NCBI GenBank assembly: GCA_026874595.1
Contig: CM049310.1
Coordinates: 930,001 to 994,000 of the forward strand
Direction of reading: 5' to 3'
Source of the DNA: Sipunculus nudus
Taxonomy: Eukaryota > Annelida > Sipuncula > Golfingiida > Sipunculidae
Length of the DNA: 64,000 nucleotides
Under the pieces are notes generated by a model. It worked only from the letters and a program-made list of their open reading frames with translations, was not told where the DNA came from and made no database searches. Position 1 is the stretch's first letter; the number at the start of each line of letters is the position of its first letter. The position numbers were made by a program, and so were the translations under genes. Of this stretch, positions 1-11,085 are shown in pieces.

Positions 1-57
1 TTGTGTGTTTGTTTGGTAATATTTGCAGGATTTACACACAAAAAAAACTTCAGAATC

Positions 58-1027
58 AATGGGGACAGAGAAAAGACTACATAATTGATGGGGACAGAGA
101 AAAAAACTACAGAATCAACAGGGACAGAGATAAAACTACAGAATCAATGAGGACAGAGAAAAAACTACAGAATCAATGGGGACAGAGAAAAAACTACAGA
201 ATCAATGAGGACAGTGAAAAAACTACAGAATCAATAGGGACAGAGAAAAAAAAACTACAGAATCAACGGGGACAGAGAAAAAACTACAGAATCAACGGGG
301 ACAGAGAAAAAACTACAGAATCAACAGGGACAGAGAAAAACTACAGAATCAACGGGGACAGAGAAAAAACTACAAAATCAATGGGGACAGAGAAAAAACT
401 ACAGAATCAATGGGGACAGAGAAAAAACTACAGAATCAACAGGGACAGAGAAAAACTACAGAATCAAAGGGGACGGAGAAAAAACTACAGAATCAACAGG
501 GACAGAGAAAAAACTACAGAATCAACGGGGACAGAGAAAAAACTACAGAATCAACAGGGACAGAGAAAAACTACAGAATCAACGGGGACAGAGAAAAAAC
601 TACAAAATCAATGGGGACAGAGAAAAAACTACAGAATCAACGGGGACAGAGAAAAAACTACAGAATCAACAGGGACAGAAAAAAACTACAGAATCAAAGG
701 GGACGGAGAAAAAACTACAGAATCAACAGGGACAGAGAAAAACTACAGAATCAACAGGGACAGAGAAAAAATTACAGAATCAACAGGGACAGAGAAAAAC
801 TACAGAATCAACAGGGACAGAGAAAAAACTACAAAATCAACGGGGACAGAGAAAAAACTACAGAATCAACAGGGACAGAGAAAAACTACAGAATCAACGG
901 GGACAGAGAAAAAACTACAGAATCAACGGGGACAGAGAAAAAACTGCAGAATCAAAGGGGACAGAGAAAAAACTACAGAATCAACGGGGACTGAGAAAAA
1001 ACTGCAGAATCAAAGGGGACAGAGCTT
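58..1027. repeat. Minisatellite, 29-30 bp unit, about 33 copies
   Basis: The unit reads GGGGACAGAGAAAAAACTAC followed by AGAATCAAC, with the A-run varying by one or two bases and C/T and A/G variants in the last bases. Length jitter moves the reading frame from copy to copy, yet the unit has no stop in the readings it presents. This yields long open frames of 398 and 194 codons made only of repeats such as QRKNYRING and DREKTTEST. Such frames are expected from a stop-free satellite and are not evidence of a gene. The array ends abruptly at GACAGAGCTTGTGG. Confidence 0.95.
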
Positions 1028-1248
1028 GTGGAGAAATGTTCTGGACCAAGATCACCTCAGATTTTGGAGGGGATCTGCATGTATGTTCCATGAGATCCAG
1101 TCCAATTGTTTTGTCTTGGCAGAGATATTTACCCTCTGCTTTGTTATACATTATGTATGGGATAATTCCTTAGTTGCCTCATTGGATAAGTTGTTTTGAT
1201 GAAACAGAAAACTCTGTACTTTTAGGTGATTGGACCACCTTTGGTCTT

Positions 1249-1253
<5 letters not shown>

Positions 1254-1324
<71 letters not shown>
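1254..1324. repeat. (TA)n microsatellite
   Basis: An uninterrupted run of TA dinucleotides of about 70 bp, ending in ATGTATATG. The isoleucine-tyrosine frames read through it on both strands are artefacts. Confidence 0.97.
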
Positions 1325-1330
<6 letters not shown>

Positions 1331-1858
1331 GAATGTAGCTTGTAACCTAAATAAATCTGCTAGGAGGAAGCCATATCCATATACCAACTGGTATTTTCTC
1401 AGCGATAGAAATATTTGAAATGATGGCTTTGATCTGGCATCTGAACCAGAAGGCACACAGGAGATAGACATCAGTGGGAACTCCGCACCATTGTTATTTC
1501 TCGTTCACCATCATTCCACTGAATGGCAATTACTTATCATACTGGCCTAGGAAATGAACAGGGCTGTATACTAGATGTGCTGATGAGATTACTTGAAACA
1601 GAATGTTCGGCCCGATCATCCTGGTACAAAACATTATGCAAGAACACTTTACATAACATAGCCAGAAAAGCCCATGCCCTGTAATATAACTAAACCAGTC
1701 ATACATTTTTCATGATATTGGTTCACTGACTTCCTAACAGTTACCATACATTTATCCTACTGTGACATTTGTCATATGTACAACCTACTGGTATGTGTAT
1801 TTGTCGCAGAAAAAGGTATTTACATATACTGCTTGTCTGGAAATTTCCATGGGAAATG
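1325..1858. other. AT-rich unique sequence, no feature recognised
   Basis: No long open frame, repeat or RNA gene was recognised between the TA run and the next tandem repeat. Confidence 0.6.
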
Positions 1859-1860
1859 TT

Positions 1861-1984
1861 TCTGCCTTATATGACTCATAATTCATCAGTTTTTGCCTAA
1901 TATGACTCATAATTCATCAGTTTCTGCCTTATATGACTCATAATTCATCAGTTTCTGCCTTATATGACTCATAATTCATCAGTT
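1861..1984. repeat. 31-bp tandem repeat, 4 copies
   Basis: Four adjacent copies of a 31-bp unit beginning TTTCTGCCTTATATGACTCA and ending TAATTCATCAG. The second copy differs by a few bases (TTTTTGCCTAATATGA) and the last two are near identical, so it is a small recent array. Confidence 0.93.
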
Positions 1985-2910
1985 GCAAAAGTTTGAGAAT
2001 CATTAAAACAAAAATGTACTCACTGTAGCCATTTTTTCAGAAATATTTTTCATATATAAACTAATATTGTGCAGCCAACATGGCAACTCTGTTCACATTT
2101 TAAATTAAAGCAAAAACCCTCATAGATCTTAAATATAAAGTATTAAGATAAATAAGATCTTTTGATTTTATCCTAAATTAACAGAATTCGTAGTTTCTAA
2201 ACCAACTGCATGCGATTGAATTTTACTGCATTTGAATTGAATATGAAATATTGATCAGTGCTTCTGCTTCTCTTTTTGTAGAATAATTATCTTCCAATCA
2301 TAGTGCATTAATTTTTCACTTAATTGTCACTTGATAAATTTGAATGATTATGGCATCATTTTTTATCAACATGAAAGAAAAACCTTCATCTCAGCTGAGT
2401 CAGTTAAGAATTAGCAATATCTTGTCATCTGCCTTTCCATGTCAATCAATCATCTGTTTGTCATCCATCACACAACTAGCCCTGCATATTTTCAACTGTT
2501 TTAAAAGTATTTTTAATTAACATGAAGCTCATAAAATTTTTAAACTACTGGATATCTTATCAATATTTGTTACATAATATTGAAGTAAAATCTCATATAT
2601 ACAGATAAACAACATGACATAATGACCTGTAGAATTACAAATGTTTATTTTCAATTTAATTGTATATATCTGCAGGGTGAAAAGTACAAAATTTATATTG
2701 TGACAAAGTACCAAATAATGTTTCACATGGAATGTATACCTTGATGGATCAAGCTTTAAGAAACTTTGATTGATAAAACTGTTTTATACTCAACAGCAAT
2801 GATAAAATTTTAAATCCAAAAAATTATTGGTAGTATTTCATAATATTTGAACATTTTTACAATCAAATAGCAATGTAGATTATAACTTATCTAAAAATCA
2901 GAATTTTTAA
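1985..2910. other. AT-rich sequence without recognisable features
   Basis: Very AT-rich, with stops in all frames apart from short chance frames such as the 65-codon minus-strand frame at 2529-2726. Nothing supportable was seen. Confidence 0.6.
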
Positions 2911-2975
2911 TTTTTAGCACAGCTGATTGTCAATCATCTGAGCTTTAGTAAGCATGCTGTGTCCCTCATCCAGCT
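2911..2975 (+). mobile_element. Family-1 element, 5'-end relic
   Basis: TTTTTAGCACAGCTGATTGT followed by CAATCATCTGAGCT repeats the 5'-terminal imperfect hairpin of the family-1 elements at 15748 and 47492. It is followed by a decayed version of their GTCC-rich stretch (CTGTGTCCCTCATCC). Only about 65 bp survive. The GCAGTA-rich element begins 35 bp downstream. Confidence 0.6.
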
Positions 2976-3105
2976 CTTTGTTAACAGGGCCTAATTTCAT
3001 AAACATCCCGTACCATAAAACATTATGGAAACAGTATAAAAAATGTATTAAAGAAGTAAACAGTTTGCAGTATGTAAACTGTACCAAGGCAGTATACAGA
3101 TGCAG

Positions 3106-5170
3106 CAGAAGAGCAGTAGATAGTGCTGTCAGAGAAGTAGGGAAGCAGTAGATAGTGCTGTCAGAGAAGTAGGGCAGCAGTAGATAGTGCTGTCAGAGAA
3201 GTAGGAGAGCAGTAGATAGTGCTGTCAGAGAAGTAGGGAAGCAGTAGATAGTGCTGTCAGAGAAGTAGGGAAGCAGTAGATAGTGCTGTCAGAGAAGTAG
3301 GAGAGCAGTACATAGTGCTGTCAGAGAAGTAGGAGAGCAGTAGATAGTGCTGTCAGAGAAGTAGGAGAGCAGTAGATAGTGCTGTCAGAGAAGTAGGGAA
3401 GCAGTAGATAGTGCTGTCAGAGAAATAGGAGAGCAGTAGATAGTGCTATCAGAGAAGTAGGAGAGCAGTAGATAGTGCTGTCAGAGAAGTAGGAGAGCAG
3501 TAGATAGTGCTGTCAGAGAAGTAGGAGAGCAGTAGATAGTGCTGTCAGAGAAGTAGGAGAGCAGTAGATAGTGCTGTCAGGGAAGTAGGAGAGCAGTAGA
3601 TAGTGCTGTCAGGGAAGTAGGGAAGCAGTAGATAGTGCTGTCAGAGAAGTAGGAGAGCAGTAGATAGTGCTGTCAGAGAAGTAGGGAAGCAGTAGATAGT
3701 GCTGTCAGAGAAGTAGGAGAGCAGTAGATAGTGCTGTCAGAGAAGTAGGAGAGCAGTAGATAGTGCTGTCAGAGAAGTAGGAGAGCAGTAGATAGTGCTG
3801 TCAGAGAAGTAGGGAAGCAGTAGATAGTGCTGTCAGAGAAGTAGGGAAGCAGTAGATAGTGCTGTCAGAGAAGTAGGGGAGCAGTAGATAGTGCTGTCAG
3901 AGAAGTAGGAGAGCAGTAGATAGTGCTGTCAATGAAGTAGGAGAGCAGTAGATAGTGCTGTCAGAGAAGTAGGAGAGCAGTAGATAGTGCTGTCAGAGAA
4001 GTAGGAGAGCAGTAGATAGTGCTGTCAGAGAAGTAGGAGAGCAGTAGATAGTGCTGTCAGAGAAGTAGGAAAGCAGTAGATAGTGCTGTCAGAGAAGTAG
4101 GAGAGCAGTAGATAGTGCTGTCAGAGAAGTAGGAGAGCAGTAGATAGTGCTGTCAGAGAAGTAGGGAAGCAGTAGATAGTGCTGACAGAGAAGTAGGGGA
4201 GCAGTAGATAGTGCTTTCAGAGAAGTAGGAGAGCAGTAGATAGTGCTGACAGAGAAGTAGGGGAGCAGTAGATAGTGCTGTCAGAGAAGTAGGGGAGCAG
4301 TAGATAGTGCTGTCAGAGAAGTAGGGGAGCAGTAGATAGTGCTGTCAGAGAAGTAGGGAAGCAGTAGATAGTGCTGTCAGAGAAGTAGGAGAGCAGTAGA
4401 TAGTGCTGTCAGAGAAGTAGGGGAGCAGTAGATAGTGCTGTCAGGGAAGTAGGAGAGCAGTAGATAGTGCTGTCAGAGAAGTAGGAGAGCAGTAGATAGT
4501 GCTGTCAGAGAAGTAGGAGAGCAGTAGATAGTGCTGTCAGAGAAGTAGGAGAGCAGTAGATAGTGCTGTCAGAGAAGTAGGAGAGCAGTAGATAGTGCTG
4601 TCAGAGAAGTAGGAGAGCAGTAGATAGTGCTGTCAGAGAAGTAGGAGAGCAGTAGATAGTGCTGTCAGAGAAGTAGGAGAGCAGTAGATAGTGCTGTCAG
4701 AGAAGTAGGAGAGCAGTAGATAGTGCTGTCAGAGAAGTAGGAGAGCAGTAGATAGTGCTGTCAGAGAAGTAGGAGAGCAGTAGATAGTGCTGTCAGAGAA
4801 GTAGGGAAGCAGTAGATAGTGCTGTCAGAGAAGTAGGAGAGCAGTAGATAATGCTGTCAGAGAAGTAGGAGAGCAGTAGATAGTGCTGTCAGAGAAGTAG
4901 GAGAGCAGTAGATAGTGCTGTCAGAGAAGTAGGAGAGCAGTAGATAGTGCTGTCAGAGAAGCAGGAGAGCAGTAGATAGTGCTGTCAGAGAAGTAGGAGA
5001 GCAGTAGATAGTGCTGTCAGAGAAGTAGGGATGCAGTAGATAGTGCTGTCAGAGAAGTAGGAGAGCAGTAGATAGTGCTGTCAGAGAAGTAGGAGAGCAG
5101 TAGATAGTGCTGTCAGAGAAGTAGGAGAGCAGTAGATAGTGCTGTCAGAGAAGTAGGGAAGCAGTAGATA
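3106..5170. repeat. 32-bp satellite array, about 64 copies
   Basis: The unit is GAGAGCAGTAGATAGTGCTG followed by TCAGAGAAGTAG, with strict 32-bp spacing. The main variation is GGAGAG versus GGGAAG or GGGGAG at the junction, plus rare point changes. Part of the unit (AGAAGTAGGAGAGCAGTA) aligns with AGCAGCAGGAAAGCAGTA of the neighbouring 87-88-bp repeat, so the two arrays probably share an origin. Confidence 0.97.
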
Positions 5171-5232
5171 CTGATGGGAAGAGCATAGTTAGTGAGTATA
5201 ATTAAGAGCAGCAGAAAAGTTGTATGAAGACA

Positions 5233-5797
5233 GTATGAAAGCAGTGTTTCAAATATTTAAATTAGCGGAGCAGTATCCTTTTAGTAGAATCGGAGCAGCA
5301 GGAAAGCAGTATAAAAACAGTATGGAGAGCGGTGTTTTAAATATTTAAATTAGCTAAGCAGTATCCTTGCAGTAGAATCGGAGCAGCAGGAAAGCAGTAT
5401 AAAAACAGTATGGAAGCAGTGTTTTAAATATTTAAATAAGCTGAGCAGTATCCTTGCAGTAGAATCGGAGCAGCAGGAAAGCAGTAAAAAAACAGTATGG
5501 AAGCAGTGTTTTAAATATTTAAATTAGCTAAGCAGTATCCTTGCAGTAGAATCGGAGCAGCAGGAAAGCAGTATAAAAACAGTATGGAATCAGTGTTTTA
5601 AATATTTAAATTAGCTGAGCAGTATCGATGCAGTAGAATCGGAGCAGCAGGAAAGCAGTAAAAAAACAGTATGGAAGCAGTGTTTTTTAAATATTTAAAT
5701 TAGCAGTGTGCTTGCAGCATGAGCACCAAGCAGCAGGATAACATTATGAAAACAGTATGAAAGAAGTGTTAAAAAATTTGAATTAGCTGAGCAGTAT
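5233..5797. repeat. 87-88-bp tandem repeat, about 6 copies
   Basis: The landmark CAGTATCCTT recurs at 5271, 5359 and 5446 (spacings 88 and 87) and continues with variants to about 5790. Each unit contains GCAGTAGAATCGGAGCAGCA, AACAGTATGGAAGCAGTG and TTTAAATATTTAAATTAGC. The last copies are more diverged (GTGTGCTTGCAGCATGAGC) and the final one is split by the insertion at 5807. Confidence 0.93.
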
Positions 5798-5806
5798 GCT
5801 TGCAGC

Positions 5807-6218
5807 TAGCGCCAGATGGGCCCTCTGACATTATGGCCAGCTTACTGGCTTGCCAGAGTGCCTGGACATCTAACTCTGAGGATCGCATTATAAAGACCCA
5901 TGAGGATGCAAATATTTTCGTCATTTTTGACAACGCCTCATTGCTTACAAGTATTGTGTCACTTCAAATAAACCCACTAGACCTTTTAATAAGTTTCTCA
6001 TCTCTCCAACGACACCTACTATGTGTGTGAAATATTCTGTTATAACCCAATAAATTTGTATATTGTTCTGCATGTACGGGAGATTTCTGCCTGCGGTCTG
6101 CCTGCTGACTGTATGCGGAGATACAGTTATAAAGCGTGGCGTGGACTTGCAGGGCGGTTCGAAATTTGGCTTGTATCACGACTCAGTAGGGGGCCCTGAG
6201 TCGTGTTTGTCACGGCTA
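5807..6218. mobile_element. 412-bp insertion with 9-bp flanking duplication
   Basis: A non-GCAGTA sequence splits one unit of the 87-88-bp repeat. GCTTGCAGC occurs on both sides (5798-5806 and 6219-6227). Removing the insert with one copy restores GTATGCTTGCAGCATACAC, as in the neighbouring unit GTGTGCTTGCAGCATGAGC. The insert begins TAGCGCC and ends GGCTA, giving only a 4-bp inverted end (TAGC). A 9-bp duplication is typical of MULE/MuDR-type elements, but a short retroposon is also possible. The interior has no recognisable protein. It contains GGTTCGAAAT near 6156, resembling a pol III B box, and a strong hairpin near the right end. Confidence 0.6.
6177..6205. other. Perfect 10-bp-stem hairpin
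   Basis: CACGACTCAG (6177-6186) pairs exactly with CTGAGTCGTG (6196-6205) across a 9-base G-rich loop. It lies 13 bp inside the right end of the 412-bp insertion, so it is probably a structural part of that element. Confidence 0.8.
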
Positions 6219-6515
6219 GCTTGCAGCATACACAGCAGGGTCTGGGCCTGCAGCATGATAATAGTTTGCTAATGCAGCATGAATGTAGTATAATTACCAA
6301 TGATTAAGTATTAACAGCATGGAAGCAGTAGGAACATAACAGTTACTTAGGGATCGCACCATGGAAGCAGTGTACACTGAAAAGCTGCTGCTAGGACGCA
6401 GCATAGGAGCAGTATGGTCCATGAGTCAGATTCTGACAAAGTAGTAGGATTGCAGAATAGTGGCAGCATGATTTCAGTATATACTGCAAGTTGCAGTTCA
6501 TACTGTTTTATGGTA

Positions 6516-8324
6516 ATGGATTGGACCTAGAAGCTTTCACTTGATATCCATTAAGGTCCTTGAAATTCTCCTTGGAAACCTGAAATAAGGCCACTGTTTC
6601 CTATATTTTTCAAGTCAGGGCCTCTTAGTGCTCCCAAAAACACTGAACAGAACACCCTAGAAAATTTGATACAAAAGCTCCAGTATCTGAATAATTAATG
6701 CATGGATTGCCATGATTCTGCTTTGTTTATTGATCATGGACAGTTTCATCAGTTCCTGAAGACTGGTGGCTGCCACTTGTATTTTTTTCTAATTTTTTTC
6801 GCATTTTTTTTGCTATTTTTGAAACAGTCAAGTTCACAGTATTTGTATCAGTTTCTCAGCTGTGATTTCATCTGGTGTCTTGAGACCTCATATATACATC
6901 CATGGATCTAGTTTTATTACTTGCTGAAGACTGGTGGCACCACCTGTTTTTTTTTTATAAAACATCATTTTCACCATTAAAACCAGTTGTAAATGTACTG
7001 TCATGACCATATCATAATCACTGGTGCTGAATTTTGCCATTATTGCACATTGAGTTTCCTACCAACTGTCTGTCTTCACATGGGTAATTAGGTGACCATG
7101 ACCTAATTTTCATAAATTACAGGCTTATGTACAGTGTCTTCAGGACAACCATTACCAAACACATAGATGCATCTAGTATCATTGCCAAAACCAACACGTC
7201 AGTAAACTTAGCATCATGATCCATGGGTCACTTGTCTACCTTTTAAGCTCACATGTCAGGTCTGATTTGCGTTTTGTCGCTGTATGGTAACACCTGCCAG
7301 CTTCACAAGTCCATATATTAATCAAATACTTATAAGGGAAAGTCAGGAAATTTCCTGTTCCTGTATTAAAAAGTATCAGGAAGTGTTGCCATTTATGAGC
7401 AATCTGTTCAACGGAAGTTCAGCTCCTAATGCTCTATGCATTTACCAGAACCAGATGGAAGTAGCTATTGCCCTAGGTTGATCAGTCCGGTTTCCAACAA
7501 GGAAACTATTGTTAGCCAACATAAGTTTCTAGGCATATTAGATTTCCTGAAGTGAAAGTTAATAAAAACTATCAAAGAAACTGAATTTGCTCGATTCTGT
7601 TGCTAGCCTCTACTCAGAAATTAAATCCTGTTAATTTTGGAATAATTCTAATCAGTCACAAACCATCATCTAATTAAAACAGATTTAATTACTGTCACTC
7701 CAGTTTTAATTGAAAAATGCTCCGTAACTTCTGCACTTTGCCCATAATTGTTCTAATTAGCAATTAAGACCCTCAGAAGTGTCAAAAGGGTATCTCTAAG
7801 GACTTGTTAAGCTCATTATAGTTAATAGGAACCATCACATATTCACTTGATGTCACACTTGTAACATTATTTGCATTATTTAAGGATAATAAAACATATC
7901 AATCAGGTCCAGTGTCCCTGACTAGAAATATCTTCTAGGCTGCTAAATAAATGTGACCTGTTTACATGGTAGAAAAGGTTAACCTTTGTAATTGAACTGA
8001 TAAACAGAAATAGTATTGTATTAATGGCCTTAGGCAACACTCGATAAATAAATATGCCTTAGAAAAAAGGTTTATTGACATGAAAAAGTAGGTTATCTAT
8101 CCACAATCCATCATCACAGAAAAGATGAAATTTTCTCCAATGGGATTCAAAACCATACCTTTCTTCTCTAGAGTTACTGCTGTTACCCTTTGAGCTGACT
8201 AGGTTTCATGGCAATATTGATAAAAAGATGGATATGTTAAAATATACCTCAACCTTCTGTGTCATAGTACTTTTTTAAAGGAAAGTTGAATGCAAGGAAC
8301 CAAAATTAATTTTAAAATATTTTG
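6516..8324. other. AT-rich unique sequence with repeat relics
   Basis: No gene seen. Around 6760 and 6930 the phrase GAAGACTGGTGGC plus TGCCACTTG or ACCACCTG recalls the subrepeat core of the family-3 elements. At 7217-7236, ATGATCCATGGGTCACTTGT resembles the 3'-terminal palindrome plus CTTGT of family 1. The remainder is low-complexity AT-rich sequence. Confidence 0.5.
7205..7237 (+). mobile_element. Family-1 3'-end relic
   Basis: GATCCATGGGTCACTTGT matches the end of the complete family-1 copy (GACCCATGGGTCCCTTGTT at 49245-49263) with few differences. The preceding subterminal motif is decayed. It is a short relic, supported only by this match. Confidence 0.4.
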
Positions 8325-9200
8325 AATTGGGTCAAGAGGAAGTAAAGGAAGATTTATTTCTTGTATTAATGGTGCAAGGGAGGAGAAGGAAGGCCAAATG
8401 TAACACTTGGACAGGAGGGGTGAAGGAGGGTTTAATGCCAGAGGAAGTGGGGGGGGGGGGGAAAGGGGTGAATGCAAAGGTAATACCAATGGATCTGGGA
8501 CAGGAGGGTGTGGAGTTAATATCCGTTCAGGTGATCAGGAAAAAATTTATTTCTGTAGAACCAAATCCACCATGGAAACACAAGGACTCTGTGAGGACAC
8601 AAACTTGGAAGAAGAGTTAATATTAGTGTAAAAATTGAAAGAGGAGGCGAAGGAAGAGATAATATCAGAGGAACAAATGAAAGAGGAGTCAAAGGAAATG
8701 TTAATATCATTCGAATAGTTGAAAGAAGAAGCACAGACAGAGTTAATAAAAGTGTACAGATCTATATAAGAAGGGACAAAGGAACAGTGGAACATATGGT
8801 AAATGTGGCCAAGAAAGAGTACATATCTATTGGACAAATGAAACAAGAGGCAAAGGCACAGGGGAAAAAAGGAATAGTTTATACCCATGGAACAGATGAA
8901 AGAAGAGGCACAGGAAAAGTTAATATCAGTGGAACAGATGGAAGAAAAGACAAAGGAAGAGGCGGTGCAAGTAGAAGAGATGGGAAAAAGGAGGCTTAGG
9001 AAAAGCTAATACCAGTAGATGAGTTAAGAGGCAAAGGAACAGATGACAGAAAAAGTATTTAAGGAGGAAGAGTTAATATTTGTGGATGGATAAGCCAAGG
9101 GAGGAGGAAGAAGAGTGCCAGGCAGTGAAGGAGAGGTTGATATTAGTGAATCTGGTACAGAATGAGATCAAGAAAAGAGTTAATACCAGTGGAACAGGGA
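8325..9200 (+). repeat. Degenerate purine-rich repeat, about 45-bp period
   Basis: The phrase AGTTAATATCAGTGGAACAG recurs with variation at roughly 44-57-bp spacing (about 8617, 8661, 8702, 8742, 8872, 8918, 9001, 9070, 9133 and 9179), separated by GAAAGAAGAGGCAAAGGAA-type purine runs. Read in frame, a unit gives EELISVEQMKEEAK-like peptides of 15 residues, but stops and frameshifts interrupt them everywhere. It may be a decayed minisatellite or a pseudogene of a charged coiled-coil repeat protein. The sequence does not decide. A run of 13 G lies at 8449-8461. Confidence 0.7.
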
Positions 9201-9941
9201 TATAATGGATGGAGTATCATTAAATACCTGTGTAACTAGCCTGACAAGATAATTATGTAGAGTTGTTGTGTTGAGATGGAAGGTAGATTGAAAAACAGAA
9301 AAGAGAGGGGAAACTGAGTGAAAGGTCAAAAGGAGAAAAAAAGTAGTGACAGAAAATGTAAGATGCAGGGCAATTACATGGATGTTTTGGATGGTTCAAA
9401 AATTGGTAGCTCAGTAATTAGGTCTCATGAAATAGTGGTAAAATAATAGTCTGGTATAGGTTATATGGGTGCTCTTCACTGCTTGCAACAAGCATACCTG
9501 CAGATTAATGCCCATATCTGTTTCCTGTTTAATGGGGTGTGTGTCTGTTCCATCCTCAGTAGTGCTGCATCTTATTGCCTGCTGGTGAGCCTGATGCCAT
9601 GCTGGTCATATGTAAGCCTGTTTGGCAGACCACAGCACCTCAACAGGCCAGGTATAAGAAGTGAAACATATATTATATGGGGTTTTATGATCAGGGCAGG
9701 TGTGTCTCTGCTTGATTCATCAGAGCTCAGATTACCTGACTCTCTGCTCATGCCAGGATTTCATGCCCTCTCAATATGCAGGGATTGATTTACTATTTGT
9801 AGACTTGCTGAGTCTCCTGTATAACAGCTATGATTTTTACAAATTTTGTTTCCAGTGTTACGTTCCATCTGCGTATAGTTGCTGACTATATATCCAGTAT
9901 AACTGAGTTCAATGGTTAGTCAATCATGTATATGATATCTT
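9201..9941. other. Unique sequence, moderately GC-richer, no gene recognised
   Basis: Between about 9460 and 9860 the composition is more balanced than around it. It holds a 107-codon plus-strand frame (9465-9788) that matches no family I recognise and has no clear splice or start context. It could be an exon, a regulatory tract or chance. Confidence 0.4.
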
Positions 9942-10200
9942 AAAGGGGCAAAATCGGCTATTAAGCATATTGAGTTTACATGAAAAATTGTTTCTTCCAT
10001 TTAAAATAAATCTGTACCTGCCAAAATATTGCCATGAAACCATTTTCCTACTCCTGTAAACGAGTGTTAAAATAGTGAACCGGTCAACATAAACACAGTG
10101 GGTCGGGCATGTGCTGCAGAGCCACAACACATGTCAATCAGGAGATGCCCTGACCGACTTGGCTCCAAAAATGTAAAATGTCCCACTGGCTGAAAACACT
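9942..10200 (+). mobile_element. Family-2 dispersed repeat, copy 1
   Basis: It starts TTAAAGGGGC and shares collinear blocks with a second copy at 30787-31085: TGCCAAAATATTG, CTACTCCTGTA versus CTTACTCCTGTA, GAGTGTTAAAA, CAACATAAACACAG, TGTCAATCAGGAGATGCCC. Both copies are about 260-300 bp. No coding capacity or obvious terminal inverted repeat was seen, so class (SINE or MITE) is undecided. Confidence 0.75.
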
Positions 10201-10320
10201 GCATGTTGCTCCTCTTATTTGGACCTCTGGTCACGCGGCCTTGTTATGGGAAACAGACTGTGTTTACCAACATGCAGGATTATAACAAGGTGTTAAACAG
10301 TCATATGCGAGGAAATGAGA

Positions 10321-11085
10321 CTGTGCAGCCAGGTACAGGTCAAGAGTTCACTCAGTGCAGTGGCTTAAACCAGCAATTTGTCACAGTTCACTGAGGGCAA
10401 CTGCCTTTCTCACCTCAGCCTGATCAGCCCAGTGCACCTGACTCAAGAGAAATTTGATGTATTGGCCTGATATTTTGACCTGTCTATGCATCTTTGATTG
10501 CTTTTTCATACACAAGTCTGGTGTAGCCACTTTAAGTGACTTTTGCACAGTGTATTTACCTGCTTATTTCTCAGGAGGGATTTGATATATCAGCCTGAAA
10601 TTGGGCATATTTATTCATATCAGGTAGCTTCATCGTATACAAGACTGGTGACGCCATCTACCATAATTTTTGCACAGAGTATGTCCCTGCTTATTTTTCA
10701 GGAGGGATTTGATATATCAGCCTTAAATTTGGCATATGGATACATCTCAGCTTCATCCTATGCAAGACAGGTGGCACCACCTACAATAATTTTTGCAGTG
10801 TATATTCCGCAGGAATCATTTGACATGTAAGCCTGAAATTTTGCATGTCCATACCTGTTTGATTGCTTTCTGGTACACAAGACTGATGGTGCCACCTACA
10901 ATCATTTTCAGGTTGTAATTGGTGTATGTACTCGGGTTCAAAATGTTCAGTGCTTGCATTGTACATATAAATGTCACACATGTACTAGAAAAGTATAGGT
11001 GCAGCATGCATGGAAGCATTATACCTGATGTGTATCCCATTGCACAGGTTTGCATTTATCCTGTAGGCCTTGTTGGTTATTTTGA
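10321..11085 (+). mobile_element. Family-3 element, 5'-truncated copy
   Basis: It is collinear with the complete family-3 copy ending at 63623. It opens with AGGTACAGGTCAAGAGTTCA and CAGCAATTTGTCACAGTTCA, followed by about four imperfect subrepeats spaced near 125 bp. Each subrepeat has the phrase AAGACTGGTGRCRCCAYCTA and then 'tcaggagggatttgatatat'. The copy ends with the common tail ATTGCACAGGTTTGCAT and CTGTAGGCCTTGTT. The 5' end of the family is missing and the terminal hairpin has decayed. No protein-coding region. Confidence 0.8.

Larger units (their letters stand above)
3011..6515. mobile_element. Candidate non-autonomous DNA element with internal satellite (GCAGTA element)
   Basis: The block is bounded by TA-CCATAAAACA (3011-3022) and its exact inverse TGTTTTATGG-TA (6504-6515). 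These could be 10-bp terminal inverted repeats flanked by a TA target duplication, as in Tc1/mariner-type elements. Everything inside is rich in GCAGTA or AGCAGT, and the composition changes at both borders. The left end (AACATTATGGAAACAGTAT) recurs inside at about 5741 as AACATTATGAAAACAGTAT. No transposase frame is present. It holds a 32-bp array, an 87-88-bp array and a later 412-bp insertion. The inverted repeats are short, so the assignment is moderate. Confidence 0.5.

Noticed and set aside
3-1199. 398-codon open frame, the longest in the window
   Set aside because: It is made entirely of the stop-free 29-30-bp minisatellite, and changing unit length moves the repeat through several frames. 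The non-repeat tail is short and has no domain.
6140-6210. Possible tRNA gene (GGTTCGAAAT near 6156)
   Set aside because: No matching A box, acceptor stem or anticodon arm can be built around it. It lies inside a 412-bp insertion.
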